A DNA stretch of 55,840 bases from an uncultured Lachnospiraceae bacterium (GCA_902789175.1 CADANF010000011.1:1-55840), one strand, 5' to 3'. Positions 8,210 through 18,283 are shown, counted from the stretch's first letter. The notes: generated by a model not told the origin, from the sequence alone. Program-made: numbers and translations.

Positions 8210-11200
8210 ATGATTTCAAAGTTTAGCGTAAAAAGACCTTACACAGTTTTTGTAGGGGTAATACTCGTGGTTGTATTAGGGATAGTTTCCCTTTCAAAAA
8301 TGACAGCTGATCTGCTGCCTAATATGACATTTCCATATGTTATCGTTATGACAACGGATTTTGGCGCCAGTCCGGAAGAGGTAGAAATGAATATTACTGC
8401 CCCTTTGGAAGCGACTCTTGCCACAACGTCCAATCTAAAAAATATAAGATCGGTTTCTTATAATAGTTATTCTACAGTAATTCTTGAATATGAGCAGTCT
8501 TCTAATATGGATTCTACCATGATAGAGATCCAGCAAAAGATAGATCAGGTAAAGGGAAGTTTTCCGGATACAGCTGGAAATCCTGTCCTTATGCAGGTGA
8601 ATCCTGACATGATCCCTATAATGGTTGCAGCTGTTGCTGTTGAAGATATGGATAAGTCTGAGATCACTGACTATGTAAATAATACCATTAAACCACAGCT
8701 TGAATCTGTTGAGGGTGTTGCCTCTGTGTCCGTTTCCGGCGGAATAGAAGAAAAGATTGAAGTGACTCTCAATCAGAAAAAAATAGATGAACTTAATGCA
8801 AAGATAAAATTAAAGATCGATGATAAGTTTGTTGAAGCAGAGAAGAAGATAAATGATTCAAAGAAAGAACTCAAGGATGGTAAAGATGCGTTAGAAGAAG
8901 GAAAGAGTGCCTTAGCGTCACAGATCAGTGAAGGGGCAACTATGCTTGATACAAAGAAAGTTGAACTTTATACTACTGAGTCTGAATTAAAAGCCCAGCT
9001 TTCCGATCTTAAAATGTCAGTAACTGCAATAGAATTACTTATAAGTCAGCTTACATCTATCAATACTACAGTAATAGAGACAGAGACAAAGATTAATCAG
9101 ACTGCAGCCCAGATAGAGAATATAGAAGGTATGTTAGAAATATATGGCATATCTGAGGAACAGTTTGAGCAGATGTCAGGCATGACTATTGCCGAGGCAA
9201 CGGAACAGATTGAAAAATTAAAAGAGGAAAGAAAAGCGGCGGAAGAAAAACTTGCTGAGCTCACTTCTTCTCTTTCTAAGAATTTTACAGATGCTTTAAA
9301 TGAATTTGGTATTGAATTAGGTGATATAAGTAATCTTTCTGATGCAATAGTTAAACTTTCTGAACTTGATGTTCAGATGAAACTTGGTATTGAAACAATA
9401 AATAGTGCACTTGAACAGATCGAATCAGGTAAATCTACTCTTGATGATGCGATGCAGACTTTAAATGAGAGTCAGATACTTGGAACTCTTAAGATAAGTG
9501 AAGCTGCATCCCAGATAGCTACAGGAGAGATGGCTCTTACTCAGGCTGAGACAGAAATCGATAAACAGAAAAAGGCGGCTTATGAGCAGGCAGATCTTAA
9601 TAATGTCCTTACAAAAGATGTATTAAAACAGCTTATTACAGCGCAGAATTTTGAGATGCCAGCAGGTTATATCAATAGTCCTGATGGAAAATATATGGTA
9701 AAAGTCGGAGACAGGATAGGGAACATGGAAGAGCTTTCCAATGTAGTACTTATAGATCTCGGACTTGAAGGGATCGACCCTATAAAAATGTCAGATATAG
9801 CTGATGTTAAGATGACAGATGATTCAGATTCTGTATATGCATCAATTAATGGCAAACCCGGAATGCTTCTTACTTTCCAGAAACAGACAGGATATTCCAC
9901 AGGAAATGTTACTGATGCAATTCAGGAAAAGTTTGAATCTATAAAAAAGAGTGTAGATGAAAAGGTATCATTTGCAGTGCTGATGGATCAGGGCGTTTAT
10001 ATTGATATGATCGTTAAATCCATAATGCAGAATATGATCCTTGGTGGACTTTTGGCAATTGCGGTGCTTCTTCTTTTCTTAAAGGATTTCAGACCAACTA
10101 TAATCATTGCCTGTGCAATTCCGTTGTCGGTAATATTTGCAATTGTTTTAATGTACTTTGGTAAGATCACTCTTAATGTAATATCTATGTCCGGTCTTGC
10201 ACTGGGTATAGGTATGCTTGTCGATAACTCCATAGTAGTTATTGAAAATATATATAGACTTCTTAATGAGGGAATGTCTATTAAGAAGGCGGCAGTTTAT
10301 GGAGCAAAAGAGGTCGCCGGAGCTATCACAGCTTCAACCCTTACTACAATCTGCGTTTTTGCCCCTATTGTATTTACAGAAGGAATTACAAGACAGCTTT
10401 TTGTAGATATGGGACTTACCATTGCATTTACACTTACAGCCAGTCTCCTTGTGGCATTAACTTTAGTTCCTGCTATGGCATCGGGACTTATGAAGAAGAC
10501 TAAAGAGAAAAAACATCCATTTTTCGACAGATTCCTTGATAAGTTTGTAGTGGTTGTTGATAAAGCTCTTAAACATAAAGCAGTCGTGTTGATAACTGTA
10601 ATAGCGCTTCTCGTTTTAAGTGGTTCCTTTGCCCTTAAAAATGGTACGGCCTTTATGCCGGAAATGACTTCAACCCAGGTAACTATCACTCTTAAAGCTC
10701 CAAGTGGAGAAAAGAGAGCATTTGAGGAGATGACAGCAGATTCAGATAAACTGATACAGAGAATCTGTGAGTTCCCGGAGGTTGATACTGTGGGAGCTAT
10801 GATTGGTGGTAATAGTATGATGAGTGGAATGTCTCTCGGGGGCAGTTCTTCTTCAGGAGATAACACTATTACCATGTATGCTCTTCTTAAGGAAAATAAC
10901 GGTTCTTCAAATGATGAAATAAAAGAGAAGTTTGAAGAAGCTGCAAAAGATCTTAATTGTGAAGTAGATATTAATACAGATATGATGGATATGAGTGCTT
11001 TATATGGTTCAGGGGTTACAGTTAAGATTCTTGGACGTGATATAGAGACACTTCAGAAACTTGCGGCAGAGACTTCGGTTATAGTTAAGAATGTTCCTGG
11101 TACTATAAATGTAGATGACGGTCTTTCAAATTTAACAAAGACACTTACTGTAAGAGTAGATAAGGATAAGGCGGCTAAATATGGAATGACAGTGGCTCAG

Positions 11201-12286
11201 GTATTCCAGCTTATTTATAAGGAGACTGCCACAGAAACAGCTGCAGCAACCATAAAGACTGAGATAAAGGATTATTCGGTTTATATCAGTTCTGATAAGG
11301 ATCAGAAATTAGATAAGGATGATTTAAAAGATATAACATTCACTTATACAGATAAGATTACTCAGAAGTCTGAAGAGATAAAACTTTCTGAGATAGCAAC
11401 ATTTGAAGAGACAGATGAATTAAGCGCCATTAATAGAGACTCTCAGAACCGCTACATTTCTGTAACGGCAGAAATAGATGAAGATCATAACGTTGGTCTT
11501 GTGGGAGAAGAAATAAACAAGGCTTTAAAAAAGCTGAATGTTCCGGAAGGCTATAAGATTGAGATGGCAGGTGAAGATCAGGCTATAAATGATGCCATGG
11601 AGCAGCTTATGCTCATGCTTCTTCTTGCGGTAATATTTATCTATCTTATTATGGTAGCCCAGTTCCAGAGTCTTCTTTCACCATTTATTATAATGTTTAC
11701 AATTCCTCTGGCCTTTACAGGAGGACTTATGCTTCTCTGGATCACAGGATCAGAGATCAGCGTAATATCTCTTATCGGATTTGTTATGATATCTGGTATC
11801 ATTGTTAATAACGGTATCGTGCTGGTTGATTATATAAATCAGCTGAGAAGAGAAGGGTGGTCAAAGAGAGAAGCTATCATCGAGTCTTCAAAAACAAGAC
11901 TCCGTCCTGTACTTATGACGGCACTTACCACTATAATCTCCATGTCTACTATGGCTATCGGAATGGGGATGGGAGCAGAGATGGCTCAGCCTATGGCGGT
12001 TGTTGTAGTTGGCGGTATGATTTACGGTACACTTCTTACTCTTGTGGTGGTTCCTTGTATCTATGATATCTTTATGAAGGAAAAAGATATGAGAGATGAA
12101 AATCTTGATGATGATAGATTTGACAAGGCGAAAGATGAACTAGATAAAGAACTGGATGAAGATGGAGTGCATGATGAATTCAGTGATATTAAGGATCCTG
12201 CGGTAGAAAAAAATAAAGAGCAGGATAATGATCAGGGTAAGGAAAAAGTTATAATCCAGGATGCCTGGGGAAGAGAAATGAAATAA
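8210..12286 (+). CDS. RND-family efflux permease with large coiled-coil insertion
   Basis: Proton-driven exporter of the AcrB/SwrC (HAE) type in the cytoplasmic membrane. N-terminal M-I-S-K-F-S-V-K-R-P and the segment L-G-I-G-M-L-V-D-N-S-I-V-V-I-E-N-I-Y-R are hallmark RND sequences, with the second half repeating the fold. At 1358 residues it is about 300 longer than usual. The excess is a helical, Glu/Lys/Gln-rich stretch at about residues 195-466, inserted in the first outer loop just before L-T-K-D-V-L, which matches the porter helix in AcrB. The C-terminal 80 residues are highly charged and cytosolic. No membrane-fusion protein gene is adjacent. It has its own promoter and is followed after 16 bp by pncC. 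Substrate unknown. Confidence 0.93.
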   Translation: MISKFSVKRPYTVFVGVILVVVLGIVSLSKMTADLLPNMTFPYVIVMTTDFGASPEEVEMNITAPLEATLATTSNLKNIRSVSYNSYSTVILEYEQSSNMDSTMIEIQQKIDQVKGSFPDTAGNPVLMQVNPDMIPIMVAAVAVEDMDKSEITDYVNNTIKPQLESVEGVASVSVSGGIEEKIEVTLNQKKIDELNAKIKLKIDDKFVEAEKKINDSKKELKDGKDALEEGKSALASQISEGATMLDTKKVELYTTESELKAQLSDLKMSVTAIELLISQLTSINTTVIETETKINQTAAQIENIEGMLEIYGISEEQFEQMSGMTIAEATEQIEKLKEERKAAEEKLAELTSSLSKNFTDALNEFGIELGDISNLSDAIVKLSELDVQMKLGIETINSALEQIESGKSTLDDAMQTLNESQILGTLKISEAASQIATGEMALTQAETEIDKQKKAAYEQADLNNVLTKDVLKQLITAQNFEMPAGYINSPDGKYMVKVGDRIGNMEELSNVVLIDLGLEGIDPIKMSDIADVKMTDDSDSVYASINGKPGMLLTFQKQTGYSTGNVTDAIQEKFESIKKSVDEKVSFAVLMDQGVYIDMIVKSIMQNMILGGLLAIAVLLLFLKDFRPTIIIACAIPLSVIFAIVLMYFGKITLNVISMSGLALGIGMLVDNSIVVIENIYRLLNEGMSIKKAAVYGAKEVAGAITASTLTTICVFAPIVFTEGITRQLFVDMGLTIAFTLTASLLVALTLVPAMASGLMKKTKEKKHPFFDRFLDKFVVVVDKALKHKAVVLITVIALLVLSGSFALKNGTAFMPEMTSTQVTITLKAPSGEKRAFEEMTADSDKLIQRICEFPEVDTVGAMIGGNSMMSGMSLGGSSSSGDNTITMYALLKENNGSSNDEIKEKFEEAAKDLNCEVDINTDMMDMSALYGSGVTVKILGRDIETLQKLAAETSVIVKNVPGTINVDDGLSNLTKTLTVRVDKDKAAKYGMTVAQVFQLIYKETATETAAATIKTEIKDYSVYISSDKDQKLDKDDLKDITFTYTDKITQKSEEIKLSEIATFEETDELSAINRDSQNRYISVTAEIDEDHNVGLVGEEINKALKKLNVPEGYKIEMAGEDQAINDAMEQLMLMLLLAVIFIYLIMVAQFQSLLSPFIIMFTIPLAFTGGLMLLWITGSEISVISLIGFVMISGIIVNNGIVLVDYINQLRREGWSKREAIIESSKTRLRPVLMTALTTIISMSTMAIGMGMGAEMAQPMAVVVVGGMIYGTLLTLVVVPCIYDIFMKEKDMRDENLDDDRFDKAKDELDKELDEDGVHDEFSDIKDPAVEKNKEQDNDQGKEKVIIQDAWGREMK

Positions 12287-12302
12287 AAAGTAAGGAGATT
12301 AA

Positions 12303-12803
12303 ATGGATACTATTGAGGATATCAGAGGTTCTGCGGGAACTCTTGAAAGGAGGGTGGTAGACCGCCTTATAGAGAAAAAATATCATATCAGTTTTGCTGA
12401 ATCCTGTACTGCAGGTATGGCAGCGGCTCGACTTGTAAATGTTCCGGACGCCTCAAAAGTATTGGATGTAAGTTTTATAACTTATGCCAATGAAGCAAAG
12501 ATGAAATATCTTGGTGTGAGTCAGGAGAGTATTGAAAGATATGGTGTTGTAAGCGAAGAAGTGGCAAAACAGATGGCAAAGGGAGCGGCGTCTTCCATGG
12601 GGGCTTCGGTAGGAGTTGGAATTTCCGGAATTGCCGGACCTTCCGGTGGAGTGCCGGGAAAACCAGTAGGCACAGTATGTTTTGGATTCTATATAAATGG
12701 AAATGTATATAGTTTCACGGAATACTTTGGAAATCCGGGAAGAAATTATGTAAGGGATGAAAGTGTTACTTTTGTGTATGAAAAGCTTATAGAACTTCTT
12801 TAA
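12303..12803 (+). CDS. pncC: Nicotinamide-nucleotide amidohydrolase (CinA C-terminal domain protein)
   Basis: Deamidates nicotinamide mononucleotide to nicotinate mononucleotide in NAD salvage. The 166-residue protein is the stand-alone CinA C-terminal domain, with A-E-S-C-T-A-G-M near residue 35 and G-I-S-G-I-A-G-P-S-G-G near 110. The N-terminal MoCF-like domain of full CinA is absent. A ribosome binding site AAGGAG lies 6 nt upstream. It is probably co-transcribed with the RND exporter (16-bp gap), though I see no functional link. Confidence 0.92.
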   Translation: MDTIEDIRGSAGTLERRVVDRLIEKKYHISFAESCTAGMAAARLVNVPDASKVLDVSFITYANEAKMKYLGVSQESIERYGVVSEEVAKQMAKGAASSMGASVGVGISGIAGPSGGVPGKPVGTVCFGFYINGNVYSFTEYFGNPGRNYVRDESVTFVYEKLIELL

Positions 12804-12904
12804 ATATTGTGCTACACTAAAATTTGCACATATAAACTTCAGTTTAACCCGGCTGAAAGAATGTGATTATACTAATAGATGAACGGAGTTTAATAATAAG
12901 AAAA

Positions 12905-14284
12905 ATGAAGTATGATGTTATTATAATTGGTGCAGGCCCAGGCGGAATATATTCAGCATATGAGCTTGTAAAAAAGAATTCTGATCTTAAGATCGCAATC
13001 TTTGAAACAGGAAATTCTCTTGAAAAAAGAAAATGTCCTATTGATGGGGTAAAGATTAAGAACTGCATCAATTGTAAGAGTTGCGCCATTATGAATGGAT
13101 TTGGTGGAGCCGGAGCATTCTCAGATGGTAAATATAATATAACAAACCAGTTCGGTGGAAATTTATATGAATTCATCGGAAGAAATGAAGCAATCGAGCT
13201 TATGAGATATGTTGATGATATCAATATGAGTCATGGGGGAGAGGGAACAAAGCTTTATTCTACAGCAAATACAGCTATAAAGAGAAGATGTCTCGAAGTT
13301 GGACTTCACCTTCTGGATGCGCAGGTTCGTCATCTGGGAACAGATATAAATTATGTAGTTCTTGAGAGACTCTTTGATGAATTAAAGGACAATGTAGAAT
13401 TCCATTTTAACACACCGGTTGAAAAGGTTCTTATGATCGGTGAAGAAAATGAAGGCTTTAAGATCCTTGCAGGAGGGCAGGAATATGAATGTAAGAAATG
13501 TATCATTTCTGCAGGACGTTCCGGTTCACACTGGATGGAAACAGTCTGCTCAGATCTGGATATCCCAACAAAGTCAAATCGTGTAGACATCGGTGTAAGA
13601 GTTGAGCTTCCAGCAGAAGTATTTAAGCATCTTACAGATGAATTATATGAAAGTAAGATCGTTTATAGAACAAACAGATATGAAGATCTTGTAAGAACAT
13701 TCTGTATGAATCCAAGAGGTGTTGTTGTTAACGAGAATACAAATGGTATCATTACAGTTAATGGCCACAGCTATGAGGATCCATCAAGATATACAGATAA
13801 TACTAACTTTGCTCTTCTTGTATCAAAGCATTTCTCAGAGCCATTTAAGGACAGTAATGGATATGGTGAGAGTATTGCAAGACTTTCAAATATGATCGGT
13901 GGTGGTGTTATCGTTCAGCGTTTTGGAGATCTTGTAAGAGGTAGAAGAAGTACAGAGAAGAGAATTCAGGAGAACTTCGTTGTTCCAACACTTACAGCGA
14001 CACCTGGGGACCTTTCACTTGTTATGCCTAAGCGTATCCTTGATGGTATAATTGAAATGATCAATGCACTGGATAAGATTGCGCCAGGTACAGCAAATGA
14101 TGATACTCTTCTTTATGGTGTTGAAGTTAAGTTCTACAACATGGAAGTATCTATAAATGAAAATCTTGAGACAAGACATCCTGGACTTTATGTTATCGGT
14201 GACTGCAGTGGTGTTACTCACTCTCTTTCACACGCATCAGCAAGTGGTGTTTATGTAGCAAGACATATCTTAGAAAATATGTAA
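12905..14284 (+). CDS. FAD-dependent dehydrogenase of the COG2509 type
   Basis: Predicted soluble flavoprotein of unknown substrate. The N-terminus M-K-Y-D-V-I-I-I-G-A-G-P-G-G is the dinucleotide-binding fold. A Cys cluster (C-P-I-D-G, then C-I-N-C-K-S-C) precedes G-F-G-G-A-G-A-F-S-D-G-K, a signature of the uncharacterised FAD dehydrogenase group. The C-terminal G-L-Y-V-I-G-D-C-S-G is the second FAD contact. The ATG at 12905 (459 residues) is preferred over an in-frame GTG at 12863. That GTG lies upstream of a likely -10 (TATACT, 12869-12874), and the fold begins right after 12905. It is followed after 22 bp by a Nudix hydrolase. Confidence 0.85.
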   Translation: MKYDVIIIGAGPGGIYSAYELVKKNSDLKIAIFETGNSLEKRKCPIDGVKIKNCINCKSCAIMNGFGGAGAFSDGKYNITNQFGGNLYEFIGRNEAIELMRYVDDINMSHGGEGTKLYSTANTAIKRRCLEVGLHLLDAQVRHLGTDINYVVLERLFDELKDNVEFHFNTPVEKVLMIGEENEGFKILAGGQEYECKKCIISAGRSGSHWMETVCSDLDIPTKSNRVDIGVRVELPAEVFKHLTDELYESKIVYRTNRYEDLVRTFCMNPRGVVVNENTNGIITVNGHSYEDPSRYTDNTNFALLVSKHFSEPFKDSNGYGESIARLSNMIGGGVIVQRFGDLVRGRRSTEKRIQENFVVPTLTATPGDLSLVMPKRILDGIIEMINALDKIAPGTANDDTLLYGVEVKFYNMEVSINENLETRHPGLYVIGDCSGVTHSLSHASASGVYVARHILENM

Positions 14285-14306
14285 TTGATATTTAAAGGTT
14301 TAGATC

Positions 14307-14801
14307 ATGAATGGATATAGTCCGGAACTTACAACTTTATGCTATATAGAAAAAGATGATAAATATCTCATGCTTCACAGAGTAAAGAAAGATCATGATA
14401 TCAATAAAGATAAATGGATCGGAATAGGAGGACATTTTGAACAGGATGAAAGTCCTGAGGAATGTCTCTTACGTGAAGCGAGAGAAGAGACAGGACTTAT
14501 TCTTAAGTCCTATAGGATGAGAGGTATAGTGACCTTTATATCAGGAGACGGATGTACGGAATATATGTCTCTTTATACGGCAGATGATTTCACTGGTGAG
14601 ATCGGTGAATGTAATGAAGGGACCTTGGAATGGATTGAAAAAACCAGAGTCTATGACTTAAATATCTGGGAAGGAGATAAGATCTTCTTTAGATTACTTG
14701 AAGAAGACAGAGGATTCTTCTCACTTAAATTAGTCTATGACGGACATGGAAACCTTATAGAAGCGTCTCTGGATGGTCATAAGATGGATTTAAGCAAATA
14801 A
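14307..14801 (+). CDS. Nudix hydrolase (MutT/8-oxo-dGTP diphosphatase-like)
   Basis: Hydrolyses nucleoside diphosphate-linked compounds, plausibly an oxidised dNTP pool cleaner. The Nudix box is complete: G-G-H-F-E-Q-D-E-S-P-E-E-C, then R-E-A-R-E-E-T-G-L at about residues 38-62. The 164-residue length and the C-Y-I-E-K-D-D-K-Y-L-M-L-H-R opening resemble Firmicutes MutT homologues. It lies 22 bp after the flavoprotein gene and is probably in the same transcript. A strong terminator follows directly. Exact substrate uncertain. Confidence 0.88.
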   Translation: MNGYSPELTTLCYIEKDDKYLMLHRVKKDHDINKDKWIGIGGHFEQDESPEECLLREAREETGLILKSYRMRGIVTFISGDGCTEYMSLYTADDFTGEIGECNEGTLEWIEKTRVYDLNIWEGDKIFFRLLEEDRGFFSLKLVYDGHGNLIEASLDGHKMDLSK

Positions 14802-14832
14802 AAAAGACTTGCGGCGCGCCGCAAGTCTTTTT
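14801..14832. terminator. Bidirectional terminator
   Basis: AAAAAGACTTGCGGC (14801-14815) pairs perfectly with 14818-14832, with A and T runs on either side. It serves the Nudix gene and the convergent minus-strand gene. Confidence 0.92.
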
Positions 14833-14834
14833 TA

Positions 14835-15407
14835 CTAATGTCTTGAACCTGGTTTTAAAGGAATAAGTCTTCCGACTGTATCATAATAGATGGCATAGTC
14901 TTTTCCAAATTCCATTCTGAGCCATTTCTCTTCTGTCTTTTTAAGAGTGATGGTAAATGCAATCCAATATATAAATAAAAGAATATAAAGATATACATTT
15001 CCATAGATGAAAAGTGCTGCAGCATTTAAAAATAAAGCTGCTGTATCCATAGGATTTCTTACATAGGCATAAACCCCATCGGTTATCAGACGACAGTGAG
15101 TAACTGCATTTTCAATCTTTGAGTCATTCTTTGCTTTAGAATATAAAATAAAGGCAAAGAATATAAGGGCTATAGCAAACATTATGTATAAGCAGCGCTC
15201 CCAGGTGCGTGTTGTAAGCCCGTTTGAAAGGAATCCTGTCAGCGCACATATAAGTATCATCAAAGCAGTCAAAATAAATGATGCCACCGCAACAAAAAAT
15301 GCAGCGGATTTATAAGGATACTTTTGTTTTGAGGTTACAACTATAGGATCTAAATTATATATGTCATTTTCGGGTATATCATTATTTATTTCTTTAATAT
15401 CTTCCAT
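14835..15407 (-). CDS. ICMT/PEMT-like integral membrane methyltransferase family protein
   Basis: A 190-residue membrane protein with about 4-5 hydrophobic segments. The C-terminal part has Y-A-Y-V-R-N-P-M-D and later E-E-K-W-L-R-M-E-F-G-K-D-Y, then Y, R, P. This pattern is shared by isoprenylcysteine carboxyl methyltransferase-like and phospholipid methyltransferase-like bacterial proteins, in which the R-N-P and E-E motifs surround the SAM site. The substrate is not known for most bacterial members. GAGGAAG precedes the start. It is monocistronic and convergent with the Nudix gene. Confidence 0.75.
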   Translation of the reverse strand: MEDIKEINNDIPENDIYNLDPIVVTSKQKYPYKSAAFFVAVASFILTALMILICALTGFLSNGLTTRTWERCLYIMFAIALIFFAFILYSKAKNDSKIENAVTHCRLITDGVYAYVRNPMDTAALFLNAAALFIYGNVYLYILLFIYWIAFTITLKKTEEKWLRMEFGKDYAIYYDTVGRLIPLKPGSRH

Positions 15408-15493
15408 ACTGACTTCCTCATTATTTTTTAATGTTTGGGATGTTTAAAACAGCTTTATTATACCACAGGATTGATAGTTTCAACATATTTTGT

Positions 15494-15522
15494 TTGTAGA
15501 ATAGAGAAATTTTAAGTATAAT
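15494..15522 (+). promoter_or_regulatory. SigA-type promoter of the dnaX operon
   Basis: TTGTAG (15494-15499), a 17-nt spacer and TATAAT (15517-15522) lie 65 bp before dnaX. Confidence 0.7.
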
Positions 15523-15587
15523 AACTGTTAAGTATGACCATTTTTAGAAATGGCTGATAGAATATTGTTAGAAAGAGGTAAAGCTGT

Positions 15588-17309
15588 ATGTCATATATGG
15601 CTTTGTATAGAAAATTCCGTCCGGACAGCTTCGATGAAGTTAAGGGACAGGAACATATAGTTACTACACTTCAGAATCAGATAAAGCATGACAGGATAGG
15701 ACATGCCTATCTTTTTTGTGGAACAAGAGGTACAGGCAAGACCACTATTGCAAAACTTATGGCAAAGGCGGTTAATTGTGAGAATCCTCAGGATGGAAGT
15801 CCTTGTGGAGAATGTTCAAGCTGTAAGGCGATAGCCAGTGGAACTGCTCTTAATGTTATAGAGATAGATGCGGCATCAAATAATGGTGTAGATAATATCA
15901 GACAGATAAATGAGTCAGTACAGTATTCACCTTCACAGGGTAAATATCTTGTATATATAATCGATGAAGTGCATATGCTTTCAACAGGCGCATTCAATGC
16001 TTTATTAAAGACCTTAGAAGAGCCGCCTTCATATGTTATCTTTATACTTGCCACGACAGAGGCTCATAAGGTACCTATAACCATAAAATCCAGATGTCAG
16101 AGATATGATTTTCACAGGATATCCATTGAGACGATTTCTGATAGACTTGCGGATCTTATGGAAAGAGAAGGGATTCGTGCCACAAAAGAAGCTCTTGATT
16201 ATGTAGCAAGAGCAGCTGATGGTTCTATGAGAGATGCCCTTTCAATATTAGATGAATGTGTATCATTTAATCTGGGTGAAGAACTTACTTTTGACAGAGT
16301 ATTAAAGACCATTGGCGCTGTGGATATAGAAGTTTATGTAAAACTTACCAAGGCCGTAAAAGAGGATGATACTAACAAGGTCATGACTCTTATAAATGAT
16401 GTGGTATGGCAGGGAAGAGATCTTACTAAATTTGTAGATGACTATATCTGGTTTATGAGAAATATGCTCTTTATCAAATTATCACCGGAAGTTGCAAAAA
16501 ATCTGGAACTCACGGAAGAGAATATTTCAATGTTAAAGGAGCTGGGAGAGGATTTTATTGAAGAAGATATCACCAGATATCTTAATGTTCTCCAGGAACT
16601 TTCTGTAGCAGTAAGAAATTCCACCATTAAGAGGATAACTCTTGAGATGGGTATGATAAAGATGATGAGACCGGAGACTGGAAACCAAAATGAGGACATT
16701 TTGGCAAGACTTAACAGGCTTGAAAAAAGGTCTGATGAAATGCAGGCAAAGACAGTTACTCTTGCTTCAGATCTTAGGAATCTTGAAGAAAATGGAGTCG
16801 CACTAAGAGGTGTTAAGCCGGTTGCAAAAAAACTTTCAGAACCGGAAGACATTTTCGATGGGATGAGTGATAAAGAAAAGTCAGATCTTGTTATGTCAAA
16901 CCTAAGGGAAGAATTTCCGGGGGTGGAATTTGAAGAGATTGAAGAAATAGCAAGATCCTGGAAAAAAGAAATACTTCCGAAGCTTAAAAGGCCGGTTAAT
17001 ACGTACCTGGCAAGAGCGACAGTTATACCTCTTCATAAAGCAGAGGGAGAGGATACCTGTGGATTAGGGATCGTTCTGAATTCTGCCAATAAGAATTCAG
17101 TTGATTATACATATTTTCATCCAAAGGCTGAGCCGGGAGAAAAACCTAAAGATAATCTTGGCAGGCTGAATGAAGAGATATGTGAGATATTACAGAAAAA
17201 TATCAAGTTGCAGCTGGTGGAACAAAAACAGGACACTGCTGAAAAACGCGTTTTTGCGGGACTTGATTTGAATAAGATCAAATTCGATGTAGAATTTGAA
17301 GATGATTAA
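15588..17309 (+). CDS. dnaX: DNA polymerase III subunits gamma/tau
   Basis: Clamp-loader ATPase of the replicative polymerase. The 573-residue protein opens with the standard M-A-L-Y-R-K-F-R-P. Walker A G-T-R-G-T-G-K-T-T lies at about residues 45-53. A four-Cys zinc module follows (C-E-N-P, C-G-E-C-S-S-C). The D-E-V-H-M-L Walker B and the S-R-C sensor with R-C-Q-R-Y-D-F are present. The C-terminal tau region is shorter than in E. coli, as usual for Firmicutes. It heads the conserved dnaX-ybaB-recR cluster. Confidence 0.97.
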   Translation: MSYMALYRKFRPDSFDEVKGQEHIVTTLQNQIKHDRIGHAYLFCGTRGTGKTTIAKLMAKAVNCENPQDGSPCGECSSCKAIASGTALNVIEIDAASNNGVDNIRQINESVQYSPSQGKYLVYIIDEVHMLSTGAFNALLKTLEEPPSYVIFILATTEAHKVPITIKSRCQRYDFHRISIETISDRLADLMEREGIRATKEALDYVARAADGSMRDALSILDECVSFNLGEELTFDRVLKTIGAVDIEVYVKLTKAVKEDDTNKVMTLINDVVWQGRDLTKFVDDYIWFMRNMLFIKLSPEVAKNLELTEENISMLKELGEDFIEEDITRYLNVLQELSVAVRNSTIKRITLEMGMIKMMRPETGNQNEDILARLNRLEKRSDEMQAKTVTLASDLRNLEENGVALRGVKPVAKKLSEPEDIFDGMSDKEKSDLVMSNLREEFPGVEFEEIEEIARSWKKEILPKLKRPVNTYLARATVIPLHKAEGEDTCGLGIVLNSANKNSVDYTYFHPKAEPGEKPKDNLGRLNEEICEILQKNIKLQLVEQKQDTAEKRVFAGLDLNKIKFDVEFEDD

Positions 17310-17335
17310 TGATCAATTAAGGAGGATAAAAATAA

Positions 17336-17686
17336 ATGGCAAAAAGAGGCGGATATGGCGGAATGGGAATGATGCCAGGAAATATGAATAACCTTTTAAA
17401 GCAGGCTCAGAGAATGCAGAAGCAGATGGAGGAAACTCAGGCTGCTCTTGAAGAAAAAGAATATGAAGCTACATCAGGTGGTGGAGCTGTTAAAGTTAAG
17501 ATGAATGGTAAGAAGGAAATTACAGAAGTAAAGATCGATCCAGACTGTGTAGATATTGAAGATATCGAAATGCTTGAAGATCTTGTTCTTACAGCTGTTA
17601 ACCAGGTTATTGAGCTTCAGTCAAATGACGAGAAGAACTCGATGGGACAGATCGCAGGTGGTCTTGGAGGAGGACTTCCATTCTAA
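17336..17686 (+). CDS. ybaB: YbaB/EbfC family nucleoid-associated protein
   Basis: A small DNA-binding dimer of 116 residues, in the standard position between dnaX and recR. A Gly/Met-rich start is followed by a coiled-coil helix (N-N-L-L-K-Q-A-Q-R-M-Q-K-Q-M). Then come G-G-G-A-V-K-V-K-M-N-G and I-D-P, all typical of the family. The role is nucleoid organisation or repair support. It has an AAGGAGG ribosome binding site. Its stop codon abuts the recR start. Confidence 0.96.
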   Translation: MAKRGGYGGMGMMPGNMNNLLKQAQRMQKQMEETQAALEEKEYEATSGGGAVKVKMNGKKEITEVKIDPDCVDIEDIEMLEDLVLTAVNQVIELQSNDEKNSMGQIAGGLGGGLPF

Positions 17687-18283
17687 ATGGGTATTTACGG
17701 AGATGAAGTAGACCGTCTTATAGAAGAGTTGGGCAGACTTCCGGGAATTGGAAGCAGGACAGCTCAGAGACTTGCATTTCATATCATTTCACTTCCGGAT
17801 GAGAAAGCAGAAGCATTATCTTCAGCTATTGTAGCAGCCAAGAAGAAGATAAGATACTGCAAGACGTGTTTTACTATTACAAATCAGGAAGAATGCCCTA
17901 TATGCGCTTCAGAGAGGCGTGACCATGGCGTCATTATGGTGGTGGAGACCCCAAGAGATGTGGCGGCATATGAAAAAACGGGAAAATATGAAGGGGTTTA
18001 TCATGTGCTTCATGGAGTTATTAATCCAAGCCTTGGTATTGGACCTCAGGATATTAAATTAAAGGAGCTTATGATAAGGCTCAGGGGTGATGTGAGAGAA
18101 CTTATCATTGCTACAAATTCAAGTGTTGAAGGTGAAGCAACAGCGATGTATATATCCAAGATGGTGAAACCGGCAGGTATAAAAGTGAGCAGGATTGCCA
18201 GCGGTGTGCCTGTAGGAGGAGATCTTGAAAGTACTGACGAGATTACACTTCTTCGTGCTCTTGAGGGACGTACAGAGCTCTAA
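17687..18283 (+). CDS. recR: Recombination protein RecR
   Basis: Works with RecO/RecF to load RecA at gaps. The 198-residue protein has the N-terminal helix-hairpin-helix ([11 protein letters not shown]), the C4 zinc finger (C-K-T-C, C-P-I-C) near residues 58-74 and a Toprim domain (V-V-E-T-P-R-D and later [12 protein letters not shown]). The start directly follows the ybaB stop, implying translational coupling. Confidence 0.97.
   Translation: MGIYGDEVDRLIEELGRLPGIGSRTAQRLAFHIISLPDEKAEALSSAIVAAKKKIRYCKTCFTITNQEECPICASERRDHGVIMVVETPRDVAAYEKTGKYEGVYHVLHGVINPSLGIGPQDIKLKELMIRLRGDVRELIIATNSSVEGEATAMYISKMVKPAGIKVSRIASGVPVGGDLESTDEITLLRALEGRTEL

Noticed and set aside
10297-10875. A 192-codon minus-strand frame inside the RND gene
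   Set aside because: Antisense shadow of a well-supported gene, low-complexity product, no ribosome binding site.
12863-12904. GTG start for the FAD dehydrogenase
   Set aside because: It lies upstream of the likely -10 box, and the Rossmann fold starts right after the ATG at 12905.
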